Of a stretch of DNA of 33,537 bases, positions 21,654 through 29,666 are shown piece by piece; within the stretch, counting starts at the first letter, position 1; each line of letters starts with the position of its first letter. Under the pieces are notes generated by a model. That model was not told the origin of the DNA. It saw only the letters and a list, made by a program, of their open reading frames with translations, and made no database searches. The stretch is taken from the IMG/VR virus record IMGVR_UViG_3300036831_000048, positions 1 through 33,537 of that record; one strand, given 5' to 3'. Source of the stretch: a virus. The position numbers were made by a program, and so were the translations under genes.

Positions 21654-22391
21654 TTACCAGCGTGTTCCCCAGCCGATGAGGCCGCCGACGTTGTTGGGGA
21701 ACGTCCACGCCGGGTCGGCGGGCTCGCTCGATGCGCCGCCTTCGCCGTCTACTTCCCCCGTTATCGACTCGGCGATGAGCGACTTGATCCGCTTTTCGTA
21801 GAGTTTTTCGTAGCTCGCCACTGGCGACTTGGCTGAGCCGACCTGCTCGGGGAAGTAGGACAGCTCGATGAGGATGGCAGCATAGAGCGCGATGGCTCCG
21901 CGCACGCGCCCCTCGTAAGCCGTGCCCGGTTCGGGCACCTTGACCTTGCCGAGCACCTCGTCGATGCCTTCGTCGATCAGGTTGTCGACCTCATCTGCTG
22001 TCGGTCGCGTCTGCGTGTTGAAGGTGCCGACCTCCTTTCCACCGATCGCCTTGGTACGCGCTCGCAGTAGCGACGCCACTTCGGCAATTGACGGACGAGA
22101 TCCTCCCGCCAGTTTCGAGGCGTTCTGGACGACTTCGCTCGGGGTCGAGGTGCCACCGCTCTGATCGACGTAGGTAACTCGGTAGAAGCCTTCGCTGAGC
22201 GTGGCTTTCGCTGTCGTGAAGTCGCGCGTGGCTGGGTACTCGGGGTCCACATCGGCCGCACGCGCGATCGTGTCGATGACGGTAAACGGCCCCGCTACGC
22301 CGGCGGCCTCTTCGATGCGAACGCTCGTGTAAGACGTTTTATCCGCACGCGCTGGCGGCGTATAGTCGCTGAGAGTAACGACGAAGCTCAT
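21654..22391 (-). CDS. Head-tail connector/adaptor protein (245 aa)
   Basis: The N-terminal 85 residues form a fibronectin-like beta domain (VTLSDYTPPARADKTSYTSV and a later strand with SEGFYRVTYVDQ). The C-terminal half is helical with RPTADEVDNLIDEGIDEVLG and a segment AAILIELSYFPEQVGSAKSPVASYEKLYE, which resembles head-tail adaptor (gp6/gp15-like) proteins that fill the gap under the portal. Combination of a beta domain and adaptor helices in one protein is a little unusual. ATG 22391 overlaps the small gene upstream as ATGA. Confidence 0.65.
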   Translation of the reverse strand: MSFVVTLSDYTPPARADKTSYTSVRIEEAAGVAGPFTVIDTIARAADVDPEYPATRDFTTAKATLSEGFYRVTYVDQSGGTSTPSEVVQNASKLAGGSRPSIAEVASLLRARTKAIGGKEVGTFNTQTRPTADEVDNLIDEGIDEVLGKVKVPEPGTAYEGRVRGAIALYAAILIELSYFPEQVGSAKSPVASYEKLYEKRIKSLIAESITGEVDGEGGASSEPADPAWTFPNNVGGLIGWGTRW

Positions 22392-22573
22392 CTGCGGACC
22401 CTTCCGCTGGCGGTTGGAGTGATGCGGCCGGTGTTCCTGTCCAGTCTGCCGGTCTCACCGACGCTCACGTATCCGGCGACTGGCGTGGTGGTCGGCGCGT
22501 GGTCCGTGCCGCCTCCGAGAAGCGCCATGATCCCAGCAAAGATCTCCCCAGCGAAGTAGCTCGCTCCGAACAT
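22388..22573 (-). CDS. Small structural-operon protein (61 aa)
   Basis: The start ATG at 22573 shares one base with the TAA of the upstream 420-aa gene (TAATG). The N-terminal 20 residues are hydrophobic and small (FAGEIFAGIMALLGGG), possibly a membrane or packing segment; the rest is Thr/Gly/Arg-rich. It is common for such peptides to lie between head and connector genes in actinophage operons. No family recognised; it may be a virion component. Confidence 0.6.
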   Translation of the reverse strand: MFGASYFAGEIFAGIMALLGGGTDHAPTTTPVAGYVSVGETGRLDRNTGRITPTASGRVRR

Positions 22574-23835
22574 TAGCTGGAGAACGGTTCGATCTGCTGT
22601 AGCTGGCCGGCGGTTTTCTGCCAGAGTTTGAACACTGAGCCTGTGGTGCCGGTGATGTCCTGCGTGATGATCGGCAGCGTGGGGTCGGTCCAGGTGCCCG
22701 GCACGACAGCGTTGACGGCTTCAAAGCGCGCGAGCGGGCTGCCACCGAACGGGTTTACCTTCGCGTAGCAGTAGGGCGAGCCCAGCGCGTGATAGTCCTC
22801 AAGCTGCAGCGCTGCGGCGCCGGCGAAGTCTCGGACGATCAGCCCATACTCCCGAATCGCTTCATAGATCGCCCATTCCAGCGTGCCAGCGACTAGCCCG
22901 AATTCAGCGGCGCTGGAGGCGGCGGGGAAGCAAAAGCACATGCCCTCGGAGACCTGATCAACGGCGCCGTGGGCGGGATTGGCCACTTTTTCAGCTTTGC
23001 TGTTGGTCCATTCGACCGTCGCGTTTTCAAATGGACCGTCGTGGGAGACGCCTGGCGCGATCGTGTTGCCCTCGATCACTGGGATTGAGATACCGAGCAT
23101 GTGTTTGATCTTGCCGCCGCGCAGCACTTCGATCAGGTCCTGGTGGGAGATCATCAGCGCTCCGATGCTCAGACGGCTCGCCGAGGTCCCGCCGTGGGAG
23201 GCAATCGGGAGTCCGTCCCAGGTCGTTGTGTCATAGCCGCCACCGAAGCCAATCTTCCACTGGCCTGCGAGTTCGCCTTCTTTGAACTTGCCCAGACGGT
23301 GCATGTCCAGGTAGCGTTTGGCTACCGGGTCCCACAGCGCGAACTCGGCGTCTGTGCCTTGGCTCTGTAGCTGCCCAAACAACACTTTGGCTGGGTCAGG
23401 CATGCGCACTTTTTCGAGCCATTCTTCGACAATTTTGAGCGAGAATGGATCTGTGCGCAGCGTTTCTTCGGGCGCCAACACTTCGCCCGTCGGTTTTTCT
23501 TCTTTGACCATGTACACCTTCACCTGCGGATCTGTTTGTCGGGCGACATACAGCGGTGTGGTGAACGTGGTGAAATTGATCGTGGCTGCGAAGCCCAGCG
23601 CGTTGCCGCCAGCGCCCGTGCTCGCATAGCCGTAGAAGGACGGCGCCGGTTTGCCGTCATAGGAGTAAAGCTCGTTGCGGTAGTTGAGCTGGTTGCCTAG
23701 GCGCCCAGCGTATTTCTGATCGGCCGCCAGGACGGGTGCCCAATCACTGAGCTTACGCCAGTAGATGTTGGGGCCAGGGATGTAGCGCAGCGGCAGCTGT
23801 GCGCGCCCTCCCGTGAAGGCGCGACCCACCCTCAT
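22573..23835 (-). CDS. Putative adsorption or structural protein resembling actinobacterial surface-associated proteins (420 aa)
   Basis: The N-terminal third is aromatic-rich (LRYIPGPNIYWRKLSDW and repeats of Y/F/G). From about residue 215 it reads WDGLPIASHGGTSASRLSIGALMISHQDLI, then IKHMLGISIPVI, VSEGMCFCFP, and LEWAIYEAIREYGLIVRDFAGAAALQLED. This order, G-x-T-A-x-x-L-x-x-x-x-G, an I-x-H-A-L-x-x-x-I-P helix, an E-G-x-x-x-x-x-P and a Y-G-x-x-V-R-D-x-x-G-x-x-x-x-x-E segment, recalls a widespread family of secreted or cell-surface proteins of actinobacteria whose function is not known. In a virion it might bind the host envelope or act as a fibre tip. Placed between the fibre gene and the connector genes. 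Confidence 0.55.
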   Translation of the reverse strand: MRVGRAFTGGRAQLPLRYIPGPNIYWRKLSDWAPVLAADQKYAGRLGNQLNYRNELYSYDGKPAPSFYGYASTGAGGNALGFAATINFTTFTTPLYVARQTDPQVKVYMVKEEKPTGEVLAPEETLRTDPFSLKIVEEWLEKVRMPDPAKVLFGQLQSQGTDAEFALWDPVAKRYLDMHRLGKFKEGELAGQWKIGFGGGYDTTTWDGLPIASHGGTSASRLSIGALMISHQDLIEVLRGGKIKHMLGISIPVIEGNTIAPGVSHDGPFENATVEWTNSKAEKVANPAHGAVDQVSEGMCFCFPAASSAAEFGLVAGTLEWAIYEAIREYGLIVRDFAGAAALQLEDYHALGSPYCYAKVNPFGGSPLARFEAVNAVVPGTWTDPTLPIITQDITGTTGSVFKLWQKTAGQLQQIEPFSS

Positions 23836-25904
23836 GTGACGTGTCCCAGGACGATGAAAGCGTTGGTCGTGACTTCAAGTTTTTCTTTTTCGATGGCGAT
23901 GAATTTCATTTCGGCAAGCGTCCTAGTGCCGACGAGGGCGATTGACGTACCCATGCCGGCGGCCTCGCCGTCGATCGCCGCGATTGGGATGGTGCCGGCG
24001 CTGTTGCCTTGCAACGCCTGCGACGTGCCGTAGGAGCCGGTGGCGCCGTCGTTCACCAGGCCGAAGATGAGCAACTGCCCCGAAGTCACGGCGAGTTCAG
24101 CTTCGAGGCTGATTTCCTGCCATTTGTTCGCGCCGCTCATGGCCGTCGACGCGGTCTGACCAAGCAACGAGTATTTGCCCGCGACGCTCTGCCCGGTGTC
24201 GAATACGCCAATGCGCGTGTTGCCGTTTGACACTACGTTGTAGACGAACATTTTGAGCAGTTTGCCCGTCTTGGGGATCATCACCGCGATGTAGAACGCT
24301 TTGAGCGTACCCGTGACCACCGCCGCCGTGGGCTTGGGGTTGTTGCAGTGAAGCGGGACGGCCATCCCTGTCAGCGCGCCGATGCCGCCCGAGCTGCCCG
24401 TAGCGCCCGTAGCGCCCGTAGCGCCCGTAGCGCCCGTAGCGCCCGTAGCGCCGCGCTGGCCGCGTATGCCGAACACGTGGACGCCTTTGTCGGGCGAACT
24501 CAGCGGAATGATGTTGACCGCGTTGGGTTCTTCGAAGAAGGTCGGCGTTTCGTTCTGCCAGGCAACGCCTTCGACTTTGATTTTGCGGCCACCCGTCGCG
24601 TCCTGCCAGACGTAGATCTCGGGCTCGGCCGTGCCTGCTGGCCACCCTTCGAGTTCGATCGTCACCGCGCCGACAGCGGTCATCGTGAACACGAGCGCTT
24701 CGGCGAGGTTGAGTTTGACCGTGCCGCTCACGTTGCCCAGCGGTTTGGTCGCGCCGGTGGCACCTGGCGGCCCTTGTTCGCCGGTCGTGCCTTTCGGCCC
24801 TGCTTCGCCGGTCGTGCCTTTGGCGCCGGGTGGCCCTTCTTTGCCTTCGACTGAGTTGATCGCGTAGACGGTTATGCCGCCGTCGAAGGAGACCAGCGGG
24901 ATGATGTTCGGCGCGTTGGGTTCGAGGTTGAACGTGGGCGTCGTGGAGACCCATATGACGCCTTCCGTCGCGATCGTGCGGCCACCCGTCGCGTCCTGCA
25001 CAAGCTTGATTAGCTGTTCAGAGAAACCGGACGGCCAGTTGATCGGCTTTTTCAGGGTGACGTTGCCCGTGAGCGTGGCTGAGAAGGTGTCGCCTTCGCT
25101 GAGGTCCGGGGTGACGTTCCCCGAGACGTTGCCGAGCGGCTTGGTTTTGTGGGCGGCCGCCTTGAGCGCCTCAGCGGCTTCAGCACGTTCGCGCTCGGCG
25201 GCATCGGCTGTAACGCGTACCGACTCCTCGGCATCGAGGGCTTCGTCGACAAAGAGCGTCGTGGCGATCTGTCCGTTTTCGGTGCCGGGCGCTGCAGTTG
25301 GCGCTGTCGGCGTGCCGGTAAGTGCTGGGCTCGCCAACGGAGCCTTTAGAGCCTCGGCGCTTTCGGCCCGTGTCTGCTCGGTAGTTACCGCGCCAGCTCG
25401 CGCTGTCTCCTCTACGTCCACTGCGGCATCGACGAAGGCCGTCGTGGCAACTTGGGTGTTGTCGGTCCCTTCTGCGGCCGTGGGTGCAGTCGGGATACCT
25501 GTCAGAGTTGGCGATGCCTTTGGCGCTAGCAGTGCCTCGGCAGCCGTCGCGCGCGCAGTCTCCGCAGCGATCGCTTCCTCGACATCGGTTAGCGTCTTCT
25601 TCGTGATCGAATTGAAGATCAGATCGCCGACGAGGACAGTGCGGGCGGCGCTTCCCTCTTGGGCGCGTTCGATCGTGAGTTTCGTGCCTGTCCCATCCTT
25701 CGCCGTGACACGCACGATCTCCGAGTTGATCGCGTTCGGAAGTTCCTGTGCGCCGGCAAGGGCTGCCAGCGAGGGGCAAATCGTCAGATTGAACGGTGCC
25801 GGCGGATAGACCGAGGCCGACACCGTGAGCGTCGCGCCAGAGATCGCTGGGCTAGGGGCCACCATGACGGTCGCGAGACCAAAGTTGCCATGAGCGTCAG
25901 GCAT
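23832..25904 (-). CDS. Fibre protein with collagen-like segments in the head-gene cluster (690 aa)
   Basis: A beta-rich N-terminus (1-100) is followed by two copies of a phage fibre repeat (SPTLTGIPTAPTAAEGTDNTQ at about 131 and SPALTGTPTAPTAAPG at about 192), two related beta modules starting PLGNVSG (256-350 and 388-480), two collagen-like Gly-X-Y stretches (about 352-386, and 481-507 with six Gly-Ala-Thr units), and a beta-rich C-terminal domain (508-690). Trimeric fibres are expected from the collagen-like parts. The position between the major capsid gene and the connector genes, far from the baseplate, suggests a head fibre or a capsid-attached fibre. ATGA coupling to the 420-aa gene (23835-23832) indicates that the two proteins work together. 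Confidence 0.7.
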   Translation of the reverse strand: MPDAHGNFGLATVMVAPSPAISGATLTVSASVYPPAPFNLTICPSLAALAGAQELPNAINSEIVRVTAKDGTGTKLTIERAQEGSAARTVLVGDLIFNSITKKTLTDVEEAIAAETARATAAEALLAPKASPTLTGIPTAPTAAEGTDNTQVATTAFVDAAVDVEETARAGAVTTEQTRAESAEALKAPLASPALTGTPTAPTAAPGTENGQIATTLFVDEALDAEESVRVTADAAERERAEAAEALKAAAHKTKPLGNVSGNVTPDLSEGDTFSATLTGNVTLKKPINWPSGFSEQLIKLVQDATGGRTIATEGVIWVSTTPTFNLEPNAPNIIPLVSFDGGITVYAINSVEGKEGPPGAKGTTGEAGPKGTTGEQGPPGATGATKPLGNVSGTVKLNLAEALVFTMTAVGAVTIELEGWPAGTAEPEIYVWQDATGGRKIKVEGVAWQNETPTFFEEPNAVNIIPLSSPDKGVHVFGIRGQRGATGATGATGATGATGATGSSGGIGALTGMAVPLHCNNPKPTAAVVTGTLKAFYIAVMIPKTGKLLKMFVYNVVSNGNTRIGVFDTGQSVAGKYSLLGQTASTAMSGANKWQEISLEAELAVTSGQLLIFGLVNDGATGSYGTSQALQGNSAGTIPIAAIDGEAAGMGTSIALVGTRTLAEMKFIAIEKEKLEVTTNAFIVLGHVT
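24394..24447 (-). repeat. 9-bp tandem repeat in the collagen-like segment
   Basis: Plus-strand GCGCCCGTA is repeated five times exactly (24403-24447), preceded by one imperfect unit. Read on the minus strand it encodes Gly-Ala-Thr units with the same codons each time, so it is prone to slippage that keeps the frame and changes fibre length. Confidence 0.75.
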
Positions 25905-25945
25905 CTAGCTCATGCGAGGGCGTTGCGCCCCTCGGTGGCATGGCT

Positions 25946-26401
25946 TCACTCCCCGATGATTTTGGTGAGGCCCTTGACGACGCCTTGGCGTGGGTTGCCG
26001 CCAGAGACGGTTTCCTCTGCCACGAGCATGGCCTTTGCCGCCTCAGGGTCATCGCCAACCTCGGCAATCACGTCGTCGATCGAGGGCGATTCTTCACGCA
26101 GGTACTCGACGTACTCGGACACCTGGCCACCGTCGTCCGCGAAGCTCGTCGGACCCGCGCCGGGAACACCGCTGCGAGCGACGAGCCGCTGAGCTGCCTC
26201 CTGATCGCCGCGCGAGCCACGGTAGGCGTCCTGTGCCACGGCATGGAACTCGTCGAACGAGGCGAAGCCCACGGGCACAAGGCCACCCTGCTCGTCAAAC
26301 CGTGCCTCGTCCTCGTCCGTGAGGTCGACCTCCTGACCCTGCACGACCTCCTGGCCGTCGCCGAGCGTCGCGTGAAGCGAGCGCATGATTCTCGTAGGCA
26401 T
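25946..26401 (-). CDS. Small acidic head-associated protein (151 aa)
   Basis: An acidic, soluble protein with a K/R-poor composition, containing GDGQEVVQGQEVDLTDEDEARFDEQ and a helical C-terminus (SPSIDDVIAEVGDDPEAAKAMLVAEE). It follows the major capsid gene by 22 bases, with CAGGAGAAACAG as ribosome site for ATG 26401. Position suggests a head component or head-completion protein. I see no specific family. Confidence 0.6.
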   Translation of the reverse strand: MPTRIMRSLHATLGDGQEVVQGQEVDLTDEDEARFDEQGGLVPVGFASFDEFHAVAQDAYRGSRGDQEAAQRLVARSGVPGAGPTSFADDGGQVSEYVEYLREESPSIDDVIAEVGDDPEAAKAMLVAEETVSGGNPRQGVVKGLTKIIGE

Positions 26402-26423
26402 CTGTTTCTCCTGTTTTCCGCCG

Positions 26424-27461
26424 CTAGTCGATCGCGGTGATTTCGAGCATCGCGTAGGGGTCCGTCACGAACACGGCCGCGTTGATCTCGGTCTGAATCC
26501 ATGTCTGGTCGCGCAGAAGCGGCGCGCCCTCGCGCTCGGTCACAGTCGTCATCGGGGTCTCCATGCGCATCTGGCCGCCCTGTTTACCAGCGGTGAGAAT
26601 GACCGATTTGGCCGTCTTGCGCGGCGTGACCACGAGATTTTCGATGCCGAGGTCTGCCAGTGCAGCGGACACCTTGCCCTGTTCGCCGAAGAAGGCGCGC
26701 AGGTAGTAGGCGTCGCTCGGGTTGGTGATGAGCGTGTTGAATTCGTAGCCCATTTCGAGGACTTCCATGAGTTCCATCGCCTTGAGCAGCGGTGTGAGCG
26801 GCGATTTCAGAGCCACGCGGTTCAGCTGCGCTTCTTCGGCGGCCGCTTTCCACGTGGTAGCCGCAGCGGTCGTCCGCGAGAACGCGGTGATCGCCGCTTC
26901 AAGCTCGGCGAGGCCGCGCTGCTGAATCTTGCGGGTGATCGTGTTCGCCAGTCGACGGACCTGATTGGTGACACGGCTCGGGTCGTTGCGCCGTTTCGCC
27001 TCGTCCGTGACCGGGAACTTTCCACCGTACTTCTCGACGGCAGCGACGAGCGGTCCGATTCGCGCGCCGGTGACGATCGGGAACTCGGCGCCCGGCTGCA
27101 CGCGCTCGATGTCTCGGTCGGTGTAGACGTCGATCACGCTGGCCTGCGTGTAGATCACAGCGCCGCCTGTCACGCTTCCGCCGACGTCGAAGACCTTATC
27201 GAGGAAGAAGTTGCGCATCACCATGTCCGCGACTTCGCGCGAGACAATCGTCGGGTTGTTGAGCAGGACGTCGACCGTGACGTTCGTGCCCGACACCGTC
27301 GGCGCGGTTAGCGGGTTGGTGAACGCGTCAGCCGTCGACGTCGGTGCGCCACCGGCGATGACGGGCAGGTAGCCCCAGCGCCGAGCCTGGCGGAGCAGGT
27401 CCTTCTCGTGGAGGCTCTGCGCCTCCAAGCTGGAAAGCGAGCCTCGGTGGTTGCTGTGCAT
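26424..27461 (-). CDS. Major capsid protein (345 aa)
   Basis: It follows the protease/scaffold and decoration genes and has the size and order of a HK97-fold coat protein: an N-terminal helical arm, NNPTIVSREVADMVMRNFFLDKVF, a P-domain-like region with TRDIERVQPGAEFPIVTGARIG, long helix with TITRKIQQRGLAELEAAITAF, and an A-domain-like end containing MGYEFNTLITNPSDAYYLRAFFG and the closing strands (TWIQTEINAAVFVTDPYAMLEI). I start at ATG 27461, which has AAAGGTGA ten bases upstream, instead of at longer frames. Confidence 0.82.
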   Translation of the reverse strand: MHSNHRGSLSSLEAQSLHEKDLLRQARRWGYLPVIAGGAPTSTADAFTNPLTAPTVSGTNVTVDVLLNNPTIVSREVADMVMRNFFLDKVFDVGGSVTGGAVIYTQASVIDVYTDRDIERVQPGAEFPIVTGARIGPLVAAVEKYGGKFPVTDEAKRRNDPSRVTNQVRRLANTITRKIQQRGLAELEAAITAFSRTTAAATTWKAAAEEAQLNRVALKSPLTPLLKAMELMEVLEMGYEFNTLITNPSDAYYLRAFFGEQGKVSAALADLGIENLVVTPRKTAKSVILTAGKQGGQMRMETPMTTVTEREGAPLLRDQTWIQTEINAAVFVTDPYAMLEITAID

Positions 27462-27469
27462 GATCTGGC

Positions 27470-27598
27470 TCACCTTTCCGTTCGGTGGTCGAGGAGATAG
27501 TCGGCCGCCGCTGTGACTATCGCGGGGTTGTCCTTGAGGGGCTTCGTAACGCCACACTCGTTGCAGCGCTTCGTTTGGATGGTGAGGGTCGCGCTCAT
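27470..27598 (-). CDS. Tiny CxxC protein between decoration and capsid genes (42 aa)
   Basis: In the gap between the decoration protein and the capsid protein there is a short frame with ATG 27598 and stop 27470, eight bases before the capsid start. It contains C13/C16 (CNEC) in a KRCNECGVTKPLKDNP context, a half zinc-ribbon pattern, and a helical C-terminus (VTAAADYLLDHRTER). The end carries the ribosome-binding sequence of the capsid gene (GGAAAGGTGA), so translation of this peptide could be coupled to the capsid gene. One CxxC pair only means it may bind metal as a dimer or use it otherwise. Confidence 0.55.
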   Translation of the reverse strand: MSATLTIQTKRCNECGVTKPLKDNPAIVTAAADYLLDHRTER

Positions 27599-27601
27599 GG
27601 C

Positions 27602-28051
27602 TTAGTACAGAAGAATCTCGGCGTCTTCGCCTTCGGCTGCGACTGCGGTCATGCAGTAGCCGATGGCCTTACCCGCCGCAAGCGTGATCACGCGACCTTC
27701 CGCGTCGGACTCGACCTCGGCACCGGCGGCGATCGCCGCACCGGCCGTGATCGGGAGCACGATGCCTTTGCCCTTGAGGAAGACCTTGACCTCGCCGTTG
27801 ATGACCGAGTCCCAGCCGGACACGCCGATGCACTGGTCTTTGGCGACGCACTGCGCGACTTTGTAGAGGTTCTCCAAGTCCGTGGAGAGACCAACCCCTA
27901 CGGTGACCGAGCCAGCCGCACCCTGGCCGCCGCCGCCGGTGCGGTTGCCCGAAACCTTGACCAAGCGCTTGCCTTTGACGGCCGCGCTGCAGCGAGCGGT
28001 GACTGACGCGCCTGGCTCCTTGTAGGGGATGCACTCGTTGACAAGGGCCAT
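27602..28051 (-). CDS. Capsid decoration / cement protein (149 aa)
   Basis: The order protease, decoration protein, capsid protein is typical, and the sequence fits the DUF2190-like cement family: YKEPGASVTARCSAAVKGKRLVKVSG, then a glycine-rich turn, AKDQCIGVSGWD, and VLPITAGAAIAAGAEVESDAEGRV with a final AIGYCMTA strand. These proteins bind the capsid at trimer centres and stabilise it. The ATG shares one base with the protease stop (TAATG). Confidence 0.75.
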   Translation of the reverse strand: MALVNECIPYKEPGASVTARCSAAVKGKRLVKVSGNRTGGGGQGAAGSVTVGVGLSTDLENLYKVAQCVAKDQCIGVSGWDSVINGEVKVFLKGKGIVLPITAGAAIAAGAEVESDAEGRVITLAAGKAIGYCMTAVAAEGEDAEILLY

Positions 28052-28557
28052 TACGCAGCCACCTCCGTCTCGTTTAGCTCGGGCAGGAGACGAGGCATGC
28101 TCGCCAGAATCGCCGGGTCGTCGCCGTCACCAGCGACACCCACCTCACGCGCCTCTGCGGGAATGACGGCCGCGAGGCCCCCCTCCTCGACCTTGGCGGT
28201 GAGCAGCTTCTCTACACCCTCGGGGTCTTTGTCCCACAAGGTTGAGAAGTGCTCGCGCTGAGCTGCGGCGATCCGGCCGCCCTTGATGGCGCCGGTGATC
28301 GTCTCGTCGCGCTCGCTCTTGGCCTGCTTGGCGGCCACGTTCGCGCCGGCATTGGCCTTCTCTTCAAGCTCGGCCAGCTTCTCTTTGTCGATCGCGACGA
28401 CGCCATCGGGGAGAGTGAGCGACGACGGTTCCTCACTCGACGCAGCCACGTCCTCGCCTTTTAGCTTCTTTACGATCGTCGCCTCGTCGGCGTCGTCTGC
28501 CAGCCCGAGAGACTTGGCGACCACGGCCTGATCGACCTCTACGTTTCCTACCTTCAT
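28051..28557 (-). CDS. Nested scaffold protein (internal in-frame start), 168 aa
   Basis: Inside the protease gene the in-frame ATG at 28557 (beginning MKVGNVEVDQAVVAKS) has GAGAGGTG six bases upstream (28564-28571), much better than the ribosome site of the full gene. The product would be the acidic helical C-terminal third alone, a scaffold-like protein. This matches the known arrangement of Mu I/Z and lambda C/Nu3, where scaffold is a separate in-frame product of the protease gene. Confidence 0.55.
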   Translation of the reverse strand: MKVGNVEVDQAVVAKSLGLADDADEATIVKKLKGEDVAASSEEPSSLTLPDGVVAIDKEKLAELEEKANAGANVAAKQAKSERDETITGAIKGGRIAAAQREHFSTLWDKDPEGVEKLLTAKVEEGGLAAVIPAEAREVGVAGDGDDPAILASMPRLLPELNETEVAA

Positions 28558-29574
28558 GGTCTTCACCTCTCGGCTTGACGGTGACGGCCACGACGCGAGA
28601 ACGCGCGGCCCCTTGAACTCGCCGGTGAGCGAGCCGTTGCTTGCGGCGACGGCTGTCGGCTCGCCGTAGGTGACATCTGTGTCGGCCACCGTGATTGGCA
28701 GGCGCGTGAGTTTCTCGCCCTCATCGACGACGAGCGCCAGCGCGCCATCGTCACCGGCCTCGACCGAGCGCGCCCATGCCTGCGGCGAGAGCTTCGGCAG
28801 CTTGCCCGCCTTGAGATCTGCGGCGAAGCGGCGGGGGATGCCGCCGATGTCGAGCGCAGCTTTGACCGGCGCCTTTATCGAGCCATCCGCGTTCCACGTG
28901 GCGGGCACTTTGGATGAGAGCCCAAGGCGTCCGGCAGCTTTGATGATCGCCGCGCGGTCGTTGTTGTCGTCGGCCGCTTTGATCGCGGCGACGAGGCTCT
29001 TCTCGTCGACGATGTCGTTGAGGTCGCCGTCCGTGTCGCCAGCGACCTTTGCCATCACGAACTTCTCGGCGCGCCCCTTGGAGAACTCGATCGGCGCGCC
29101 CTCGGCGGCGACTGGCTCGATTTCGCCGTTGCGCTCCATGACTTCGCGCAGGTCGTCCATCGAGGTCACGCCGGGCCATGTCTCACCGAGTAGTGAGAGA
29201 TTCGAGATGACGAGCTTGTAGTCGTGGCCGCTCGGGGCGCTGTAGTTGAAGCCGCCCTCGATCGAGCGAGCGGGGTACGCGGAGTGAATCTTGGCCGCCA
29301 GCCAGTCGGGCACATCGACGAGATCTCCGATGATCGTCTCACCCTTGGCGTCGAGCGCCATGTTGCGGACGCTGCCGGCGGCGGGCTGGCCGTCACCGGC
29401 GGGGAAGCGTTTGTCCTCGTGCCCGATCTTGATGCGCGGCGCGCGCACCGTCGGGTCGCTCGCTGCGAGGACTGCCGATGCGAGGTGGTCCTTGGTGAAG
29501 GTCGTCTCACCTGAGCCGAGCTTGTACGTGCCCGTCGAGACGATCGGCACGTTCTTGATGGTCTTCAACCCCAT
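28051..29574 (-). CDS. Capsid maturation protease with scaffold region (Mu gpI-like), 507 aa
   Basis: The N-terminal third has the gpI pattern: RAPRIKIGHEDKRFPAGDG, with PAAGSVRNMALD, GETIIGDLVDVPDWLAAKI and YPARSIEGGF. It resembles the Mu-type proteases of the capsid assembly region. The C-terminal third (about residues 340-507) is acidic, helical and Ala/Lys/Glu-rich, the composition of a scaffold, and seems to have its own start (see the nested feature). The protein cleaves scaffold and capsid N-terminus during maturation. The middle (140-320) is a separate domain region not seen in Mu gpI as far as I remember. ATG 29574 has only a weak ribosome site. Confidence 0.75.
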   Translation of the reverse strand: MGLKTIKNVPIVSTGTYKLGSGETTFTKDHLASAVLAASDPTVRAPRIKIGHEDKRFPAGDGQPAAGSVRNMALDAKGETIIGDLVDVPDWLAAKIHSAYPARSIEGGFNYSAPSGHDYKLVISNLSLLGETWPGVTSMDDLREVMERNGEIEPVAAEGAPIEFSKGRAEKFVMAKVAGDTDGDLNDIVDEKSLVAAIKAADDNNDRAAIIKAAGRLGLSSKVPATWNADGSIKAPVKAALDIGGIPRRFAADLKAGKLPKLSPQAWARSVEAGDDGALALVVDEGEKLTRLPITVADTDVTYGEPTAVAASNGSLTGEFKGPRVLASWPSPSSREVKTMKVGNVEVDQAVVAKSLGLADDADEATIVKKLKGEDVAASSEEPSSLTLPDGVVAIDKEKLAELEEKANAGANVAAKQAKSERDETITGAIKGGRIAAAQREHFSTLWDKDPEGVEKLLTAKVEEGGLAAVIPAEAREVGVAGDGDDPAILASMPRLLPELNETEVAA

Positions 29575-29630
29575 GTGACGAAACCGTACGGACTTTTTCT
29601 ACGGTCGCGATTTCAGCCGCTCGGGAACGA

Positions 29631-29658
29631 CGAACGCCGCCCCAAAGAGCGGCGTTCG
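29631..29658 (-). terminator. Hairpin in the leader of the structural operon
   Basis: CGAACGCCGC (29631-29640) and GCGGCGTTCG (29649-29658) form a perfect 10-bp stem with an 8-nt loop. On the minus strand it ends GCGTTCG-TCGTT, like the hairpin at 30903-30939. It could terminate the upstream transcript (stop at 29701), or, because a promoter lies at 29667-29695, form the first element of the structural leader. Confidence 0.5.
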
Positions 29659-29666
29659 CGTGCCTG

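Noticed and set aside
24394-24447. CRISPR-like tandem repeat
   Set aside because: Nine-base units without spacers, in frame in a collagen-like protein; no cas genes. The Cas4-like nuclease belongs to the recombination operon.
24874-25809. Long plus-strand frame (311 aa) opposite the fibre gene
   Set aside because: High-GC shadow of the minus-strand gene: Ser/Ala/Val-rich, no ribosome site, no recognisable motif, and the minus frame has clear fibre repeats.
26385-27311. Plus-strand frame of 308 aa opposite the major capsid gene
   Set aside because: Rich in R, G, H and D with no domain; the opposite strand encodes the capsid protein with a good start and neighbours.
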